A DNA stretch of 40,382 bases, from assembly GCA_020201525.1 (NCBI GenBank), contig JAIVGO010000102.1, positions 1 through 40,382 of the forward strand, written 5' to 3'. This DNA is from Actinomycetota bacterium (GTDB taxonomy: Bacteria; Actinomycetota; AC-67). The translations under genes were made by a program, and so were the position numbers. Shown here in pieces: positions 16,802 through 24,649 of the stretch; the first letter of the stretch is position 1; each line of letters starts with the position of its first letter. A model generated the notes under the pieces. That model was not told where the DNA came from. It worked only from the letters and a program-made list of their open reading frames with translations, and did no database searches.

Positions 16802-17227
16802 ATGAAGCGGATCACTGCGTCGACGACGGTGCGCGTCGAACCGCAAACAGCATTCGAGTATGTCGCCGACATCACCAAGCACGCGGAATGGGCCAATCCC
16901 AAGTCGGGTCTGCTGATCGAGCACGTGGGCGGTACCGGCGCCGGCGCGACGTATAAGTCCAGCCAGAAGTTCCTCGGCCGCGATGCCGGGGCCGCCATCA
17001 CCGTTACCACTTTCGAGCCGGGACAACGATTTGCTTTCGACGCCGTTGAGCACGGCAAGCGATTCGGGCACAGCTTCACGTTCGCGCCGGCAGACGGCGG
17101 AACCACCATCACGCGCGATATCGACGCGCCACTTCCTCCCGTGGTGTCGCTGTTCGCGGCGCCTGCCATACGGAAAGAAGCCCAAGCCGGCCTCGAGATG
17201 CTCCGAGAAAAGCTCGAGGCGAAGTAG
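16802..17227 (+). CDS. SRPBCC family protein
   Basis: A 141-residue START/Bet v1-like protein of the polyketide cyclase/dehydrase group. It begins MKRITASTTVRVEPQTAFEYVADI, split here as MKRITASTTVRVEP and QTAFEYVADITKHAEW, the usual opening of this family. The fold has a hydrophobic cavity that binds lipids or aromatic ligands. A good GAGGGAGGGG site precedes the ATG. The TAG stop touches the TAG stop of the molybdopterin gene on the other strand with no base between. Ligand unknown. Confidence 0.88.
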   Translation: MKRITASTTVRVEPQTAFEYVADITKHAEWANPKSGLLIEHVGGTGAGATYKSSQKFLGRDAGAAITVTTFEPGQRFAFDAVEHGKRFGHSFTFAPADGGTTITRDIDAPLPPVVSLFAAPAIRKEAQAGLEMLREKLEAK

Positions 17228-19432
17228 CTACACCGGTTCGACCGTCACCGGAATGCCGTTCAAGACGGCGTTGCCCGACAACGCGTCGATCAAGTCGGCC
17301 GGCGCGAGGACATTGCTGATCTCTCCTTTTTCCCCGCTCCAGCCATGCGGAATGCTGACGACCCCGGGCATCACCGCGTCGGTGATCTCGGCCACGACCC
17401 CGATCGATCCCGCAGACGATGTGACGCTGGCGAGCTCTCCATCTTTCACGCCGAACCGCTCGGCGTCGTGGGGATGAATGTGCATCGTGCACGTGTTGGT
17501 CCCGCCCGAGAGCATCGGCAACGTGTGCATCCAAGAGTTGTTCGAGCGCAACTGACGCCGCCCGACAAGAACCATGCCGCCGTTGCGGCGCCGCGTCATC
17601 GACGCGCGAAGCCTTTCGATGTCGGCGGCTATCGGCTCCGGCGCCAATTCGATCTTTCCGGTTGGCGTTCGCAAGACTTCCGGAATCCGCGGAACGAGCG
17701 GGCCGAGATCGATGCCGTGCGGATTCGCTTCGAGCACCGCGAGCGAGAGGCCGTCCGGCTTGCGGCCGAACGCTTCGCCGAACGGTCCGGTCCGCAGCAT
17801 GATGTCGATGAGCCGTTCGGGACCCGTGCGATCGGCGACTTCTTTCCACGCGAGGTCGGCGTCCGCGCCGAACGCCGGAGAAGATGGGTTGGTAAGCCCG
17901 CGCTGAAGCACGTCCCGCGCGACCATCTCATCGAATGCGGCGACGTCGGCGTGCGGACCTTGGCCGGCAACGATCGCGGCGAGCCGCAGGAGTATCTCCC
18001 ACTCCGGCATCGCGCCGTCGGCGAGCGGTACCGACGGCGGCGAATAGTTCGCGATGTTGCGGCACGATAAAAGATAGAAGGCGTAATCGTAATGACCGCG
18101 GCTGAGTGCGGACTCCGCCGGCAGGATCACGTCGGCATGACGCGTCGTCGGATTGATGTAGATGTCGACGGAAACCATGAAGTCCAAGCCGGCAAGGGCG
18201 AGGTCGAGACGCTCGGAGTCCGGCGTTGAGACGACGGGGTTCCCCGCGAGGGAGATGAAGCCACGGATCTGACCGTGGCCCGGCGTCAGAATCTCTTCGG
18301 CCAAGCACGCAACGGGCAGCTCGCTGAACACCTCCGCGAGCCCGCGGACGCGACTCCGGTGCCGCCCGATCTTCACGCCTCGGCCGATGCCCGGCTTGCC
18401 GTGTGTCGTCGGGCCCCCGGCCGCCGGGGTCGTGAACATCGCTCCGCCAACTCGGTCGAGATTGCCGGTCAACACATTGATCACGTCGACGAGCCACGAC
18501 GCAATCGTTCCGAACTCCTGCGTGCAGGTTCCGATGCGCCCGTACACGACGGCGCGGTTCGCCACGGCGATTTCACGTGCGAGCCGCTCGATGATGTCGT
18601 CCCCGATGCCGCATATTTCCGCAACGCGGGCCGGCGTGAATTCTTTCGCGAGCTCGCGCACTTCTTCAATGCCGTTCGTGTGCTCAAGGAGAGCACCGGG
18701 TTTCGTCAGGTCGTTTGCGAACAGGGAATTCACGATGCCGAACAAGAACTGTGCGTCGGTGCCGGGGACGATGAAGTGATGTTCGTCGGCTTCCTTCGCC
18801 GTTTGCGTGCGGCGCGGATCGATGACGACGAGCTTCCCTCCGCGGCGCCGCAACGAACGAATGCGCCCGGGGAGGTCGGGTGCCGTGAAAAGGCTGCCGT
18901 TGGATGCAAACGGGTTTGCCCCGAGCATCAACATGTAATCCGTCCGGTCGATGTCTGGAATCGGAATCGATATGCCGGTACCGAACATCAAGCCGGAGCT
19001 GAGCTGCTTCGGCATCTGATCGACGCTCGTGGCGGAGAAGAAATTCTTCGTGCTGAGCGCTTTGATCAGCACGCGGCCGTAGAGCGACCCGGCGAGGTTA
19101 TGCACGTTGGGGTTGCCGAGGTACAGGCCGACAGCGTCGCGGCCGTGCTGGTCGAGGATCGGCCGCAGCCCCGCATCGACGCGCTCGAACGCTTCGTCCC
19201 ACGTCGCCTCGCGGAATTCGTCGCCTTCACGAACAAGAGGGGTCCGAAGGATGTTGGGGTCGCTCTCGAGCTCGGTGAGCGCGACGCCCTTCGGGCAGAG
19301 GTACCCGTGACTGAACACGTCCTCTTTGTCACCGCGGACCCGTACAAGCTCGCGGCCCTCGATCGTGAGCTCGAGGCCGCAGGTTGCCTCGCACAGGGGG
19401 CAGGTACGGATGGCGGTTCGCTGCTCGGGCAT
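17228..19432 (-). CDS. Molybdopterin-dependent oxidoreductase, orphan
   Basis: A 734-residue enzyme of the DMSO reductase (MopB) superfamily, cytoplasmic since no Tat signal is present. Cys11, Cys14, Cys18 and Cys46 form the [4Fe-4S] site of the N-terminal domain. The molybdenum ligand region near residues 130-150 (FFSATSVDQMPKQLSS) has no Cys or selenocysteine, so the metal is probably held by Ser or Asp or differently. MLGANPFASNGSL, KLVVIDPRR and the C-terminal molydop-binding domain (NSWMHTLPMLSGG, then HIHPHDAERFG) follow. ATG 19432 has GGGAG 7 bases before it. No electron-transfer subunit or cofactor gene is adjacent. Substrate unknown. Confidence 0.9.
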   Translation of the reverse strand: MPEQRTAIRTCPLCEATCGLELTIEGRELVRVRGDKEDVFSHGYLCPKGVALTELESDPNILRTPLVREGDEFREATWDEAFERVDAGLRPILDQHGRDAVGLYLGNPNVHNLAGSLYGRVLIKALSTKNFFSATSVDQMPKQLSSGLMFGTGISIPIPDIDRTDYMLMLGANPFASNGSLFTAPDLPGRIRSLRRRGGKLVVIDPRRTQTAKEADEHHFIVPGTDAQFLFGIVNSLFANDLTKPGALLEHTNGIEEVRELAKEFTPARVAEICGIGDDIIERLAREIAVANRAVVYGRIGTCTQEFGTIASWLVDVINVLTGNLDRVGGAMFTTPAAGGPTTHGKPGIGRGVKIGRHRSRVRGLAEVFSELPVACLAEEILTPGHGQIRGFISLAGNPVVSTPDSERLDLALAGLDFMVSVDIYINPTTRHADVILPAESALSRGHYDYAFYLLSCRNIANYSPPSVPLADGAMPEWEILLRLAAIVAGQGPHADVAAFDEMVARDVLQRGLTNPSSPAFGADADLAWKEVADRTGPERLIDIMLRTGPFGEAFGRKPDGLSLAVLEANPHGIDLGPLVPRIPEVLRTPTGKIELAPEPIAADIERLRASMTRRRNGGMVLVGRRQLRSNNSWMHTLPMLSGGTNTCTMHIHPHDAERFGVKDGELASVTSSAGSIGVVAEITDAVMPGVVSIPHGWSGEKGEISNVLAPADLIDALSGNAVLNGIPVTVEPV

Positions 19433-19521
19433 CGTCGCTCCCTTCGCTCCAAGGCAACTCTACGTGGATGCCCGGCGATGATGCGATTCTGAGGCAGTTC
19501 GCATCGAACCTCATCTGCGGC

Positions 19522-19527
19522 GACAAT
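19522..19527 (+). promoter_or_regulatory. Possible -10 box of a leaderless promoter
   Basis: GACAAT, then 7 bases, then the ATG at 19535. Only a weak AGG could act as a ribosome site. Low certainty. Confidence 0.3.
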
Positions 19528-19534
19528 AGGCCTG

Positions 19535-20788
19535 ATGACCACACCAAAACTCGAAGGTATCCCCGTCGTCGACGAGACGCCCGTCGAGATTCCCGCCACC
19601 ACCAAGAGCTTCAGCGAGTTCGGCGTCAGCCCCGAGATAGTGAAGGCGCTTGCGATGCGCAATGTCGCGGGAACCTTCGCCATTCAATCCCTGGTTCTGC
19701 GAGATGCCATTGCAGGGCGGGACGTCCTGGCCCGGTCCCGGACGGGATCCGGCAAAACGCTTGCGTTCGCGGTACCGATCATCGAGCGTCTGAAGGACGG
19801 CGAAAAAAGGCCGTCGGCCCTCGTTCTCGTCCCGACTCGCGAGCTCGCATCCCAGGTAGCCGAGGAGTTTCGCGGGATTGCCGACGTGAAGCACTTGACC
19901 GTCGCGACGATCTACGGCGGTGTCGGCTTGAACGAGCAAGCGAAAAAGGGCGCCAAGGCCGCCGTCCTCATCGCGACGCCCGGTCGCCTGCTCGACCTCG
20001 TGCGGCGGAAAATGCTGAAGCTGGACAACGTGCGCATTTGCGTGCTCGACGAAGCCGACAGGATGCTCGACATGGGCTTCCTTCCCGACGTCCAGCGAAT
20101 CCTTGCGCTTCTTCCGCAAGAGCGACAGACAATGTTGTTCTCTGCGACCCTCGACGGCGAAGTGGGGAGACTGGCGCAACGATTCACCCACGACTCGGTT
20201 TTGCACGAGGTGCACGACGACCGGCCGACTGTTGCCGAAGCGAAGCACTTGTTCATATCCGTGAAAGCAGAAGGAAAGCTCAATGCACTCGTCCGGGAGC
20301 TGGCCGGTGAGCGAGGCTTGACACTCATTTTCGTGCGAACGAAAAGAGGCGCCGACCGGCTGGGGCGGCAACTTGCCGCCGAAGGTTTTCGAGCGCACGC
20401 GATGCACGGCGACATGACGCAATCGGCTCGCGAACGAACGCTGGCTCGTTTCGCTGCCGGCGGCGCCGATGTGCTCGTTGCGACCGACGTCGCGGCGCGC
20501 GGCCTCGACCTGGAACACATTACGCACGTGGTCAACTACGACCCGCCGGACGACGAGAAGTCGTACGTGCACCGCGTCGGCCGGACGGCCCGCGCCGGGC
20601 GCACCGGTACCGGCATCACGTTCGTGACCCCCGAACAGCGCGGCGACATGAGCCGCATCGCCAAACGACTGAAGCTCGACGCCGAGTTCTTGGAGTCGGG
20701 CATGAAGCTCGCCGCGCCGCAGAAGGTGTACTCGGGCGGTCGCGGCCCGAACCGCATGCTCGGGCGCCGGCCGCGCCGCAAATTCTAA
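19535..20788 (+). CDS. DEAD-box ATP-dependent RNA helicase
   Basis: A 417-residue helicase core with almost no extra domain. In order: FAIQ Q-motif near 48-51, Walker A SRTGSGKT (68-75), PTREL (100-104), TPGRLLD (148-154), DEAD (172-175), SAT, IFVRTKRGADRL, ATDVAARGLDLEH and HRVGRTARAGR. The C-terminus is short and basic (GRGPNRMLGRRPRRKF), probably for RNA contact. It would unwind RNA duplexes in the cytoplasm, for example in ribosome assembly or cold adaptation. Its stop overlaps the convergent cupredoxin stop by 4 bases (20785-20788). Confidence 0.95.
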   Translation: MTTPKLEGIPVVDETPVEIPATTKSFSEFGVSPEIVKALAMRNVAGTFAIQSLVLRDAIAGRDVLARSRTGSGKTLAFAVPIIERLKDGEKRPSALVLVPTRELASQVAEEFRGIADVKHLTVATIYGGVGLNEQAKKGAKAAVLIATPGRLLDLVRRKMLKLDNVRICVLDEADRMLDMGFLPDVQRILALLPQERQTMLFSATLDGEVGRLAQRFTHDSVLHEVHDDRPTVAEAKHLFISVKAEGKLNALVRELAGERGLTLIFVRTKRGADRLGRQLAAEGFRAHAMHGDMTQSARERTLARFAAGGADVLVATDVAARGLDLEHITHVVNYDPPDDEKSYVHRVGRTARAGRTGTGITFVTPEQRGDMSRIAKRLKLDAEFLESGMKLAAPQKVYSGGRGPNRMLGRRPRRKF

Positions 20789-21363
20789 TCAGGACGCAAC
20801 GCTCTTCGTACCCAAGATCCGGCCGCACCAAGTACCAGCGCGAATGCGAGCAACACCGCGACGTCGATCCCGGTCGACGGTAAGGCTTTGTGTTCGCCCA
20901 GAACGTGCGCCGGAGCAGCTTCGACCACGACGTCGCCTTCCATGTTCGTCAGCGGGTTGTTCTTCGCCGCTCCCCCATGGACGGTGCAGATGTAGTGGTA
21001 AGTCCCGGCCTTGGTAAACGTAAAACGGAACGGGAAGCCGTCCGCCCGGTGAACGCCCGAATCCCAGAGTGGATGGCCCCCTTCGGCGTCCGAAGACGTC
21101 GTGGAGTGTCCCGGGCAGCGGACCGGGACCGGATCGGGCAATTGGAAGTACGGCGATTCGCAGTTCGGCGCCGGGTCGTCGGCGGATTCCTGGTACTGCC
21201 ATTCGACCGTGTCGCCGACGGCGATCGTGACGTGGGCAGGGGCGAACGCAAATTCCTTCATTGCGACGACGGTCGTGGTGGCGGCAGTTGCCGGAGTCAG
21301 CGTCGAGCCTGCAATCGCGAGCAACGCCGCGAGGACCAGCCGGGCCTTCACGCGCTGAGTCAC
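20785..21363 (-). CDS. Cupredoxin-domain protein with LPxTG wall-sorting signal
   Basis: A secreted blue-copper-like protein of about 190 residues. A signal peptide (LVLAALLAIAGSTLTPATA) leads into MKEFAFAPAHVTIAVGDTVEW, the usual cupredoxin opening. Copper ligand candidates are the His of GGHPLWDSG, then Cys and His in YICTVHGG and Met in TNMEG. The C-terminus has LPSTG (20869-20883), a hydrophobic helix (VAVLLAFALVLGAAGSW) and RRALRP, exactly the layout of sortase substrates. It would be anchored to the cell wall with copper outside. The start is GTG at 21363 or GTG 21351; neither has a good ribosome site. No sortase gene is in the window. Confidence 0.85.
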   Translation of the reverse strand: MTQRVKARLVLAALLAIAGSTLTPATAATTTVVAMKEFAFAPAHVTIAVGDTVEWQYQESADDPAPNCESPYFQLPDPVPVRCPGHSTTSSDAEGGHPLWDSGVHRADGFPFRFTFTKAGTYHYICTVHGGAAKNNPLTNMEGDVVVEAAPAHVLGEHKALPSTGIDVAVLLAFALVLGAAGSWVRRALRPD

Positions 21364-21435
21364 AAAAGGAATACGCCTCGACGGGCGAGAGAGATTGCGA
21401 ATCCCGTAGATTACGAGCGGAGGCGACCCCATCTG

Positions 21436-22065
21436 ATGGATATTCGACGAGACTTCGGCAGTCCCCTTCACGAGTCGATGCGTACCAACATGGCTTCCTT
21501 TGAGCGTGTCGGCGTCGAGCCCGATGGCCTGCGCCATGCTGCCGTCGCCGTCACCATCATGCGGAACGAGAAAGACGAGGCCTGCTTTCTCATCACGAGA
21601 CGACCGGCGTCGATGCGTCGGCACGCCGGTCAGTGGGCGCTTCCCGGAGGCCGCCTCGACGCTGGAGAGACCCCGGTGATCGCCGCGATACGCGAGATAC
21701 GCGAAGAGGTCGGGCTTGCCGTACAAGAAACGGAGATCGTCGGAACGTTGGACGACTATCCCACGCGGTCCGGCTTTCTCATCACGCCGATCGTCGTGTG
21801 GAGTGAGGAGCCGGCCGAATTTGTCCTCGACCCGGCGGAGGTCGAGTCCGCGCATCTCGTGCCGCTTGTCGAGCTCGAGCGCGAAGAGGTGCCGCGGTTC
21901 ATCGACGGTGCCGATCCCGAGCGGCCGGTCATTCAAGTTCCGCTGTACGGACACTTTGTGCACGCGCCGACGGCTGCCATCCTCTATCAGTTTCGCGAGA
22001 TCGCGATGTACGGACGCCCGACGCGTGTCGCTCACTACGACCAGCCGCCGTTCGCATGGCAATGA
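21436..22065 (+). CDS. NUDIX hydrolase, CoA-pyrophosphatase-like
   Basis: A 209-residue NUDIX enzyme. The complete Nudix box runs from Gly72 to Leu94 (G-x5-E78-x7-R86-E87-I-x-E90-E91-V-G-L). Before it, FLITRRPASMRRHAGQWALP closely follows the extra motif of the CoA diphosphatase (NudL/UPF0035) group, so CoA or acyl-CoA cleavage is the best guess. The ATG at 21436 has GGAGG 12 bases upstream, a little far; an ATG at 21478 is an alternative. Its end overlaps the P450 gene by 10 bases, so both are made from one mRNA. Confidence 0.88.
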   Translation: MDIRRDFGSPLHESMRTNMASFERVGVEPDGLRHAAVAVTIMRNEKDEACFLITRRPASMRRHAGQWALPGGRLDAGETPVIAAIREIREEVGLAVQETEIVGTLDDYPTRSGFLITPIVVWSEEPAEFVLDPAEVESAHLVPLVELEREEVPRFIDGADPERPVIQVPLYGHFVHAPTAAILYQFREIAMYGRPTRVAHYDQPPFAWQ

Positions 22066-23288
22066 ACGTGGATCCGTTTTCTGGGTCGTCGCTGGAAGAT
22101 CCGTACCGGCTGTACGAGAGGCTCCGACACGACGCACCCGTGTACCAGCTGCCGGAAACCGGCATCTGGTTTGTGACGCGTCACGACGATCTGGTCGAAG
22201 CGGCGAGTAAGCCCGAGATCTTTTCGAGTCACATCTCCGCGATCGTGTACGCAGGAGCTGGGACGAACGCAGTCGTCGTGCCCGCCGATCCCGACGCCAT
22301 CGGCGCCGTGGACGTGCTCGCAACACAAGACCCGCCGGTGCACACCGCGCAGCGCAAGCTGCTCAACCGTGCATTCGTCGCGTCGCGTATGGCGCTTCTC
22401 GAGCCGCAGATCGTCGCGCTCCTCGATGAGAAAATCAGCCCTCCGCTTGCGCGCGGAACCGTCGAATGGATGGAAGAGATCGCGAATCCGCTTCCGGTCT
22501 CGATGATCGCCGGCCTCCTGGGATTACCCCAGAGCGATCTCGGACGGCTGAAGGCGTGGGCCGACGCGGGTATCGACCTGTTGTCGGGCGTATCGACAAT
22601 GGAGCGGATGGCCGACGCATGGCAAGAGATGATCGGGTTTCTTTCGTACTTGCGCGAGCGGCTCGCGACGCCGGCGCCCGAATCGATCACGGCGACCATC
22701 GCCGAGGCCGTTGCGCGCGGCGACTTGTCCGATCGCGAAGGCGTGTCGCTGCTGCTGCAGCTCGTCATTGCCGGCAGCGAGTCGACCGCCGGCTTGCTCG
22801 GCAGCGCCGCCCGCAGGCTTGCAGAAGACGAGGAGCTGCAAGATTCGCTCCGAAAGGACCCAGCACGGATTCCGGTCTTCCTCGAGGAGTCGGTTCGCCT
22901 CGAGTCGCCGTTCCGCGGGCATTTTCGGGTGACCACTCGGGAGACGGAACTCGGCGGCGTGAAGCTCCCGGAAGGTGCGCGCGTCATGCTGATGTGGGGT
23001 TCGGCCAACCGCGACGAGAAGGCGTTTGCGAACGCCGGCGCCGTCGATATGGAACGCGAGCACCCGTACGCTCACGTCGGTTTCGGATCCGGGATTCACT
23101 TTTGCATTGGAGCGCCGCTGGCACGGCTGGAAGCGAGGATCGTCGTTCAGGCGCTCCTAGAACGCACGACGACATTCCGGCTATCCCGTGGTGCGCCGTC
23201 GCCGCGCCACGTTCCGAGCGTCTTCGTGCGCCGCCTGACGCACTTGCACCTCGAGCTTATTTCGTCAGGTGACGCTTCAGTCGCTTGA
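22056..23288 (+). CDS. Cytochrome P450
   Basis: A 410-residue soluble bacterial P450. The oxygen-activating I-helix motif is AGSEST, the K-helix ExxR is EESVR, and the haem loop is FGSGIHFCIGAPLARLE with Cys350 as the haem ligand. TQDPPVHTAQRKLLNRAF is the typical C-helix region of class I enzymes. It needs a ferredoxin and a reductase, neither of which is in the window. ATG 22056 or ATG 22062 (which overlaps the NUDIX stop as ATGA) is the start. Its end overlaps the convergent arsR gene by 32 bases. Substrate unknown. Confidence 0.95.
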   Translation: MAMNVDPFSGSSLEDPYRLYERLRHDAPVYQLPETGIWFVTRHDDLVEAASKPEIFSSHISAIVYAGAGTNAVVVPADPDAIGAVDVLATQDPPVHTAQRKLLNRAFVASRMALLEPQIVALLDEKISPPLARGTVEWMEEIANPLPVSMIAGLLGLPQSDLGRLKAWADAGIDLLSGVSTMERMADAWQEMIGFLSYLRERLATPAPESITATIAEAVARGDLSDREGVSLLLQLVIAGSESTAGLLGSAARRLAEDEELQDSLRKDPARIPVFLEESVRLESPFRGHFRVTTRETELGGVKLPEGARVMLMWGSANRDEKAFANAGAVDMEREHPYAHVGFGSGIHFCIGAPLARLEARIVVQALLERTTTFRLSRGAPSPRHVPSVFVRRLTHLHLELISSGDASVA

Positions 23289-23574
23289 GGCGCGCATCCC
23301 ATTCCGATCCGGCCTCCGCCATCCACGCGACGGCTTCGCTCATCGGCTCCGGCGTCAAGTGAAACCGAACCTCTCGCCCGTCGCGTTCTCCCGCCACCAG
23401 ACCGGCATCGCCGAGGGTCGATAGATGCTTCGTGATGGCCTGTCGCGTTACCGGGATGTGCTCTGCGATCTCGGTCGCAGTCATCGCGCCGTTTTCGGTC
23501 AGCACGGTGACGACCTTGCGCCGCGTCTCGTCGCCGAGCGCGGAAAACACTGCGCCGATCTTCTCGTCCTTCAT
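23257..23574 (-). CDS. ArsR family transcriptional regulator
   Basis: A 105-residue winged-helix repressor. MKDEKIGAVFSALGDETRRK opens the fold, and the recognition helix region is VTRQAITKHLSTLGDAGLV near residues 42-60, then REVRFHL in the wing. It has no Cys at all, so it is not a thiol-type metal sensor; it belongs to the ArsR set cotranscribed with AHSA1/SRPBCC genes. ATG 23574 overlaps the SRPBCC stop (ATGA). It very probably binds the two GCAACC-N4-GGTTGC palindromes (23965-23980, 24008-24023) upstream of its own operon and of clpP. Confidence 0.92.
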   Translation of the reverse strand: MKDEKIGAVFSALGDETRRKVVTVLTENGAMTATEIAEHIPVTRQAITKHLSTLGDAGLVAGERDGREVRFHLTPEPMSEAVAWMAEAGSEWDARLKRLKRHLTK

Positions 23575-23951
23575 CTGGTGACTCCGATTGTCTCATGAAC
23601 GGCCGGCACATCCGTTCCGGTCTCTCGCACGGTGATCCTCGTTCCGTCGCGTTCTTCTTCGAGGTCTATCTCGACGCGGCTTCCGGGAACCCGCACCGGC
23701 CCTCGCGTCGTACGCACGAAAGGCATCCAGCGGAACGCGAGGCGACGGCCCGGAACCACTTCCTCGATTGTGACGCCTCGCACCGCTCCGTCCTCCCACG
23801 AAAATTCGATGTGCGAGCCGGGCTCGATCCGTTCGACGCGGGCGGTCGCGCCGAACCATTCCGACAGACCGTCCGGCTCGACGAGCGCCTGCCACGCGAC
23901 ATCGGAACCGACGTCCACGACGACGGACTTCTCGACGAAGGGCGGTTTCAC
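23571..23951 (-). CDS. SRPBCC/AHSA1 family protein
   Basis: A 126-residue START-like protein of the AHSA1 group. It starts MKPPFVEKSVVVDVGSDVAW and has the family DGLSEWFGATARVERIEPG and a following sheet-rich part (HIEFSWEDGAVRGVTIEE). The ligand is unknown, but the pairing with an ArsR repressor suggests that it binds or modifies a small hydrophobic compound that also releases the repressor. GTG 23951 lies exactly 6 bases after a perfect TATAAT box, so the mRNA is probably leaderless. Its stop overlaps the arsR start. Confidence 0.88.
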   Translation of the reverse strand: MKPPFVEKSVVVDVGSDVAWQALVEPDGLSEWFGATARVERIEPGSHIEFSWEDGAVRGVTIEEVVPGRRLAFRWMPFVRTTRGPVRVPGSRVEIDLEEERDGTRITVRETGTDVPAVHETIGVTR

Positions 23952-23957
23952 GGGGAC

Positions 23958-23963
23958 ATTATA
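23958..23963 (-). promoter_or_regulatory. TATAAT -10 box of the SRPBCC-arsR operon
   Basis: Consensus TATAAT on the minus strand, 6 bases before the GTG at 23951. TGGACG, 18 bases upstream, is a fair -35 box. The palindrome at 23965-23980 fills the spacer between the two boxes, so a bound repressor would block RNA polymerase. Confidence 0.65.
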
Positions 23964-23964
23964 T

Positions 23965-23980
23965 GCAACCGCTTGGTTGC
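23965..23980. promoter_or_regulatory. Operator 1, perfect palindrome GCAACC-N4-GGTTGC
   Basis: GCAACC, GCTT, GGTTGC. It lies between the -35 and -10 boxes of the SRPBCC-arsR promoter and overlaps the -35 region (TTGCGC, 23977-23982) of the candidate clpP promoter. Confidence 0.7.
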
Positions 23981-24005
23981 GCGTCCAGCTTTGACGAGCT
24001 AGCAT
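23977..24005 (+). promoter_or_regulatory. Candidate clpP promoter
   Basis: TTGCGC (23977-23982), 17-base spacer, TAGCAT (24000-24005). The predicted start near 24012 lies inside operator 2. Confidence 0.4.
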
Positions 24006-24007
24006 GA

Positions 24008-24023
24008 GCAACCCAATGGTTGC
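24008..24023. promoter_or_regulatory. Operator 2, perfect palindrome GCAACC-N4-GGTTGC
   Basis: GCAACC, CAAT, GGTTGC. Its centre is 43 bases from that of operator 1, about four helix turns, so two dimers would sit on the same face. It ends 5 bases before the AGGAGG ribosome site of clpP. Confidence 0.7.
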
Positions 24024-24040
24024 ACCTTAGGAGGCGAGCC

Positions 24041-24649
24041 ATGAGCGAAGTCATCCCTCTCGGGCCCGGCGCGCGCGCACCGGAACGCATCGAAGATACG
24101 GCTCTCACCGTGCTGTTTCGCCGGCGGACGGTGTTTCTGCGGGCGCCGATCATGGACAACGTCGCAGGAGACGTCGCCGCCCAGTTGCTCGCACTCGATC
24201 ACATTTCCGACGAGCCGATCACCCTCTATATCGATTCACCGGGAGGCGACATCAGCGGGCTCTTCACGATTCATGACACGATGCAAACGCTCCGGTCGAA
24301 GGTCAACACGCGATGTCTCGGCATGGCCGCGTCGGCGGCGGCCGTCATCCTCGCCGCCGGCACCGGCGTGCGATCGGCGACGCCGAATGCCCGCGTGATG
24401 CTGCACCAGCCGGCCGGCGGCATTGGGCGAGGAACGGCGAAAGACATCGAAATCGCCGCGAAAGAGTTCCTTTTTCTCAAGAGGCGGCTCGAAGAGATCC
24501 TCGCCGAGCGGACGGGACAGTCGATCGACAAGATCCGGGACGATACCGACCGCGACTTTTGGATGTCAGCGCAAGAGGCCCTCGAATACGGAGTCATCGA
24601 CGAGATCGCGACCCCGGAAACCACGACGCGATCGGCCTCTTCGAAATAG
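24041..24649 (+). CDS. clpP: ClpP family ATP-dependent protease subunit
   Basis: A 202-residue ClpP peptidase. The triad is complete and at the usual positions: Ser98 (GMAASAAAV), His122 (MLHQPAGG) and Asp172 (TDRDFWMSA). YIDSPGGDISG near 63-73 forms the oxyanion strand. AASAAAV instead of AASMGA marks it as a paralogue rather than the best-known housekeeping form. No clpX or second clpP is adjacent, so it may be an accessory ClpP. The ATG at 24041 has a perfect AGGAGG 6 bases upstream. The two palindromes in front suggest control by the ArsR encoded divergently. Confidence 0.93.
   Translation: MSEVIPLGPGARAPERIEDTALTVLFRRRTVFLRAPIMDNVAGDVAAQLLALDHISDEPITLYIDSPGGDISGLFTIHDTMQTLRSKVNTRCLGMAASAAAVILAAGTGVRSATPNARVMLHQPAGGIGRGTAKDIEIAAKEFLFLKRRLEEILAERTGQSIDKIRDDTDRDFWMSAQEALEYGVIDEIATPETTTRSASSK

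Noticed and set aside
23257-23574. ArsR as an arsenic or metal sensor linked to the arsC-like gene at 4865
   Set aside because: The regulator has no Cys and is 18 kb away; it is paired with an SRPBCC gene instead.
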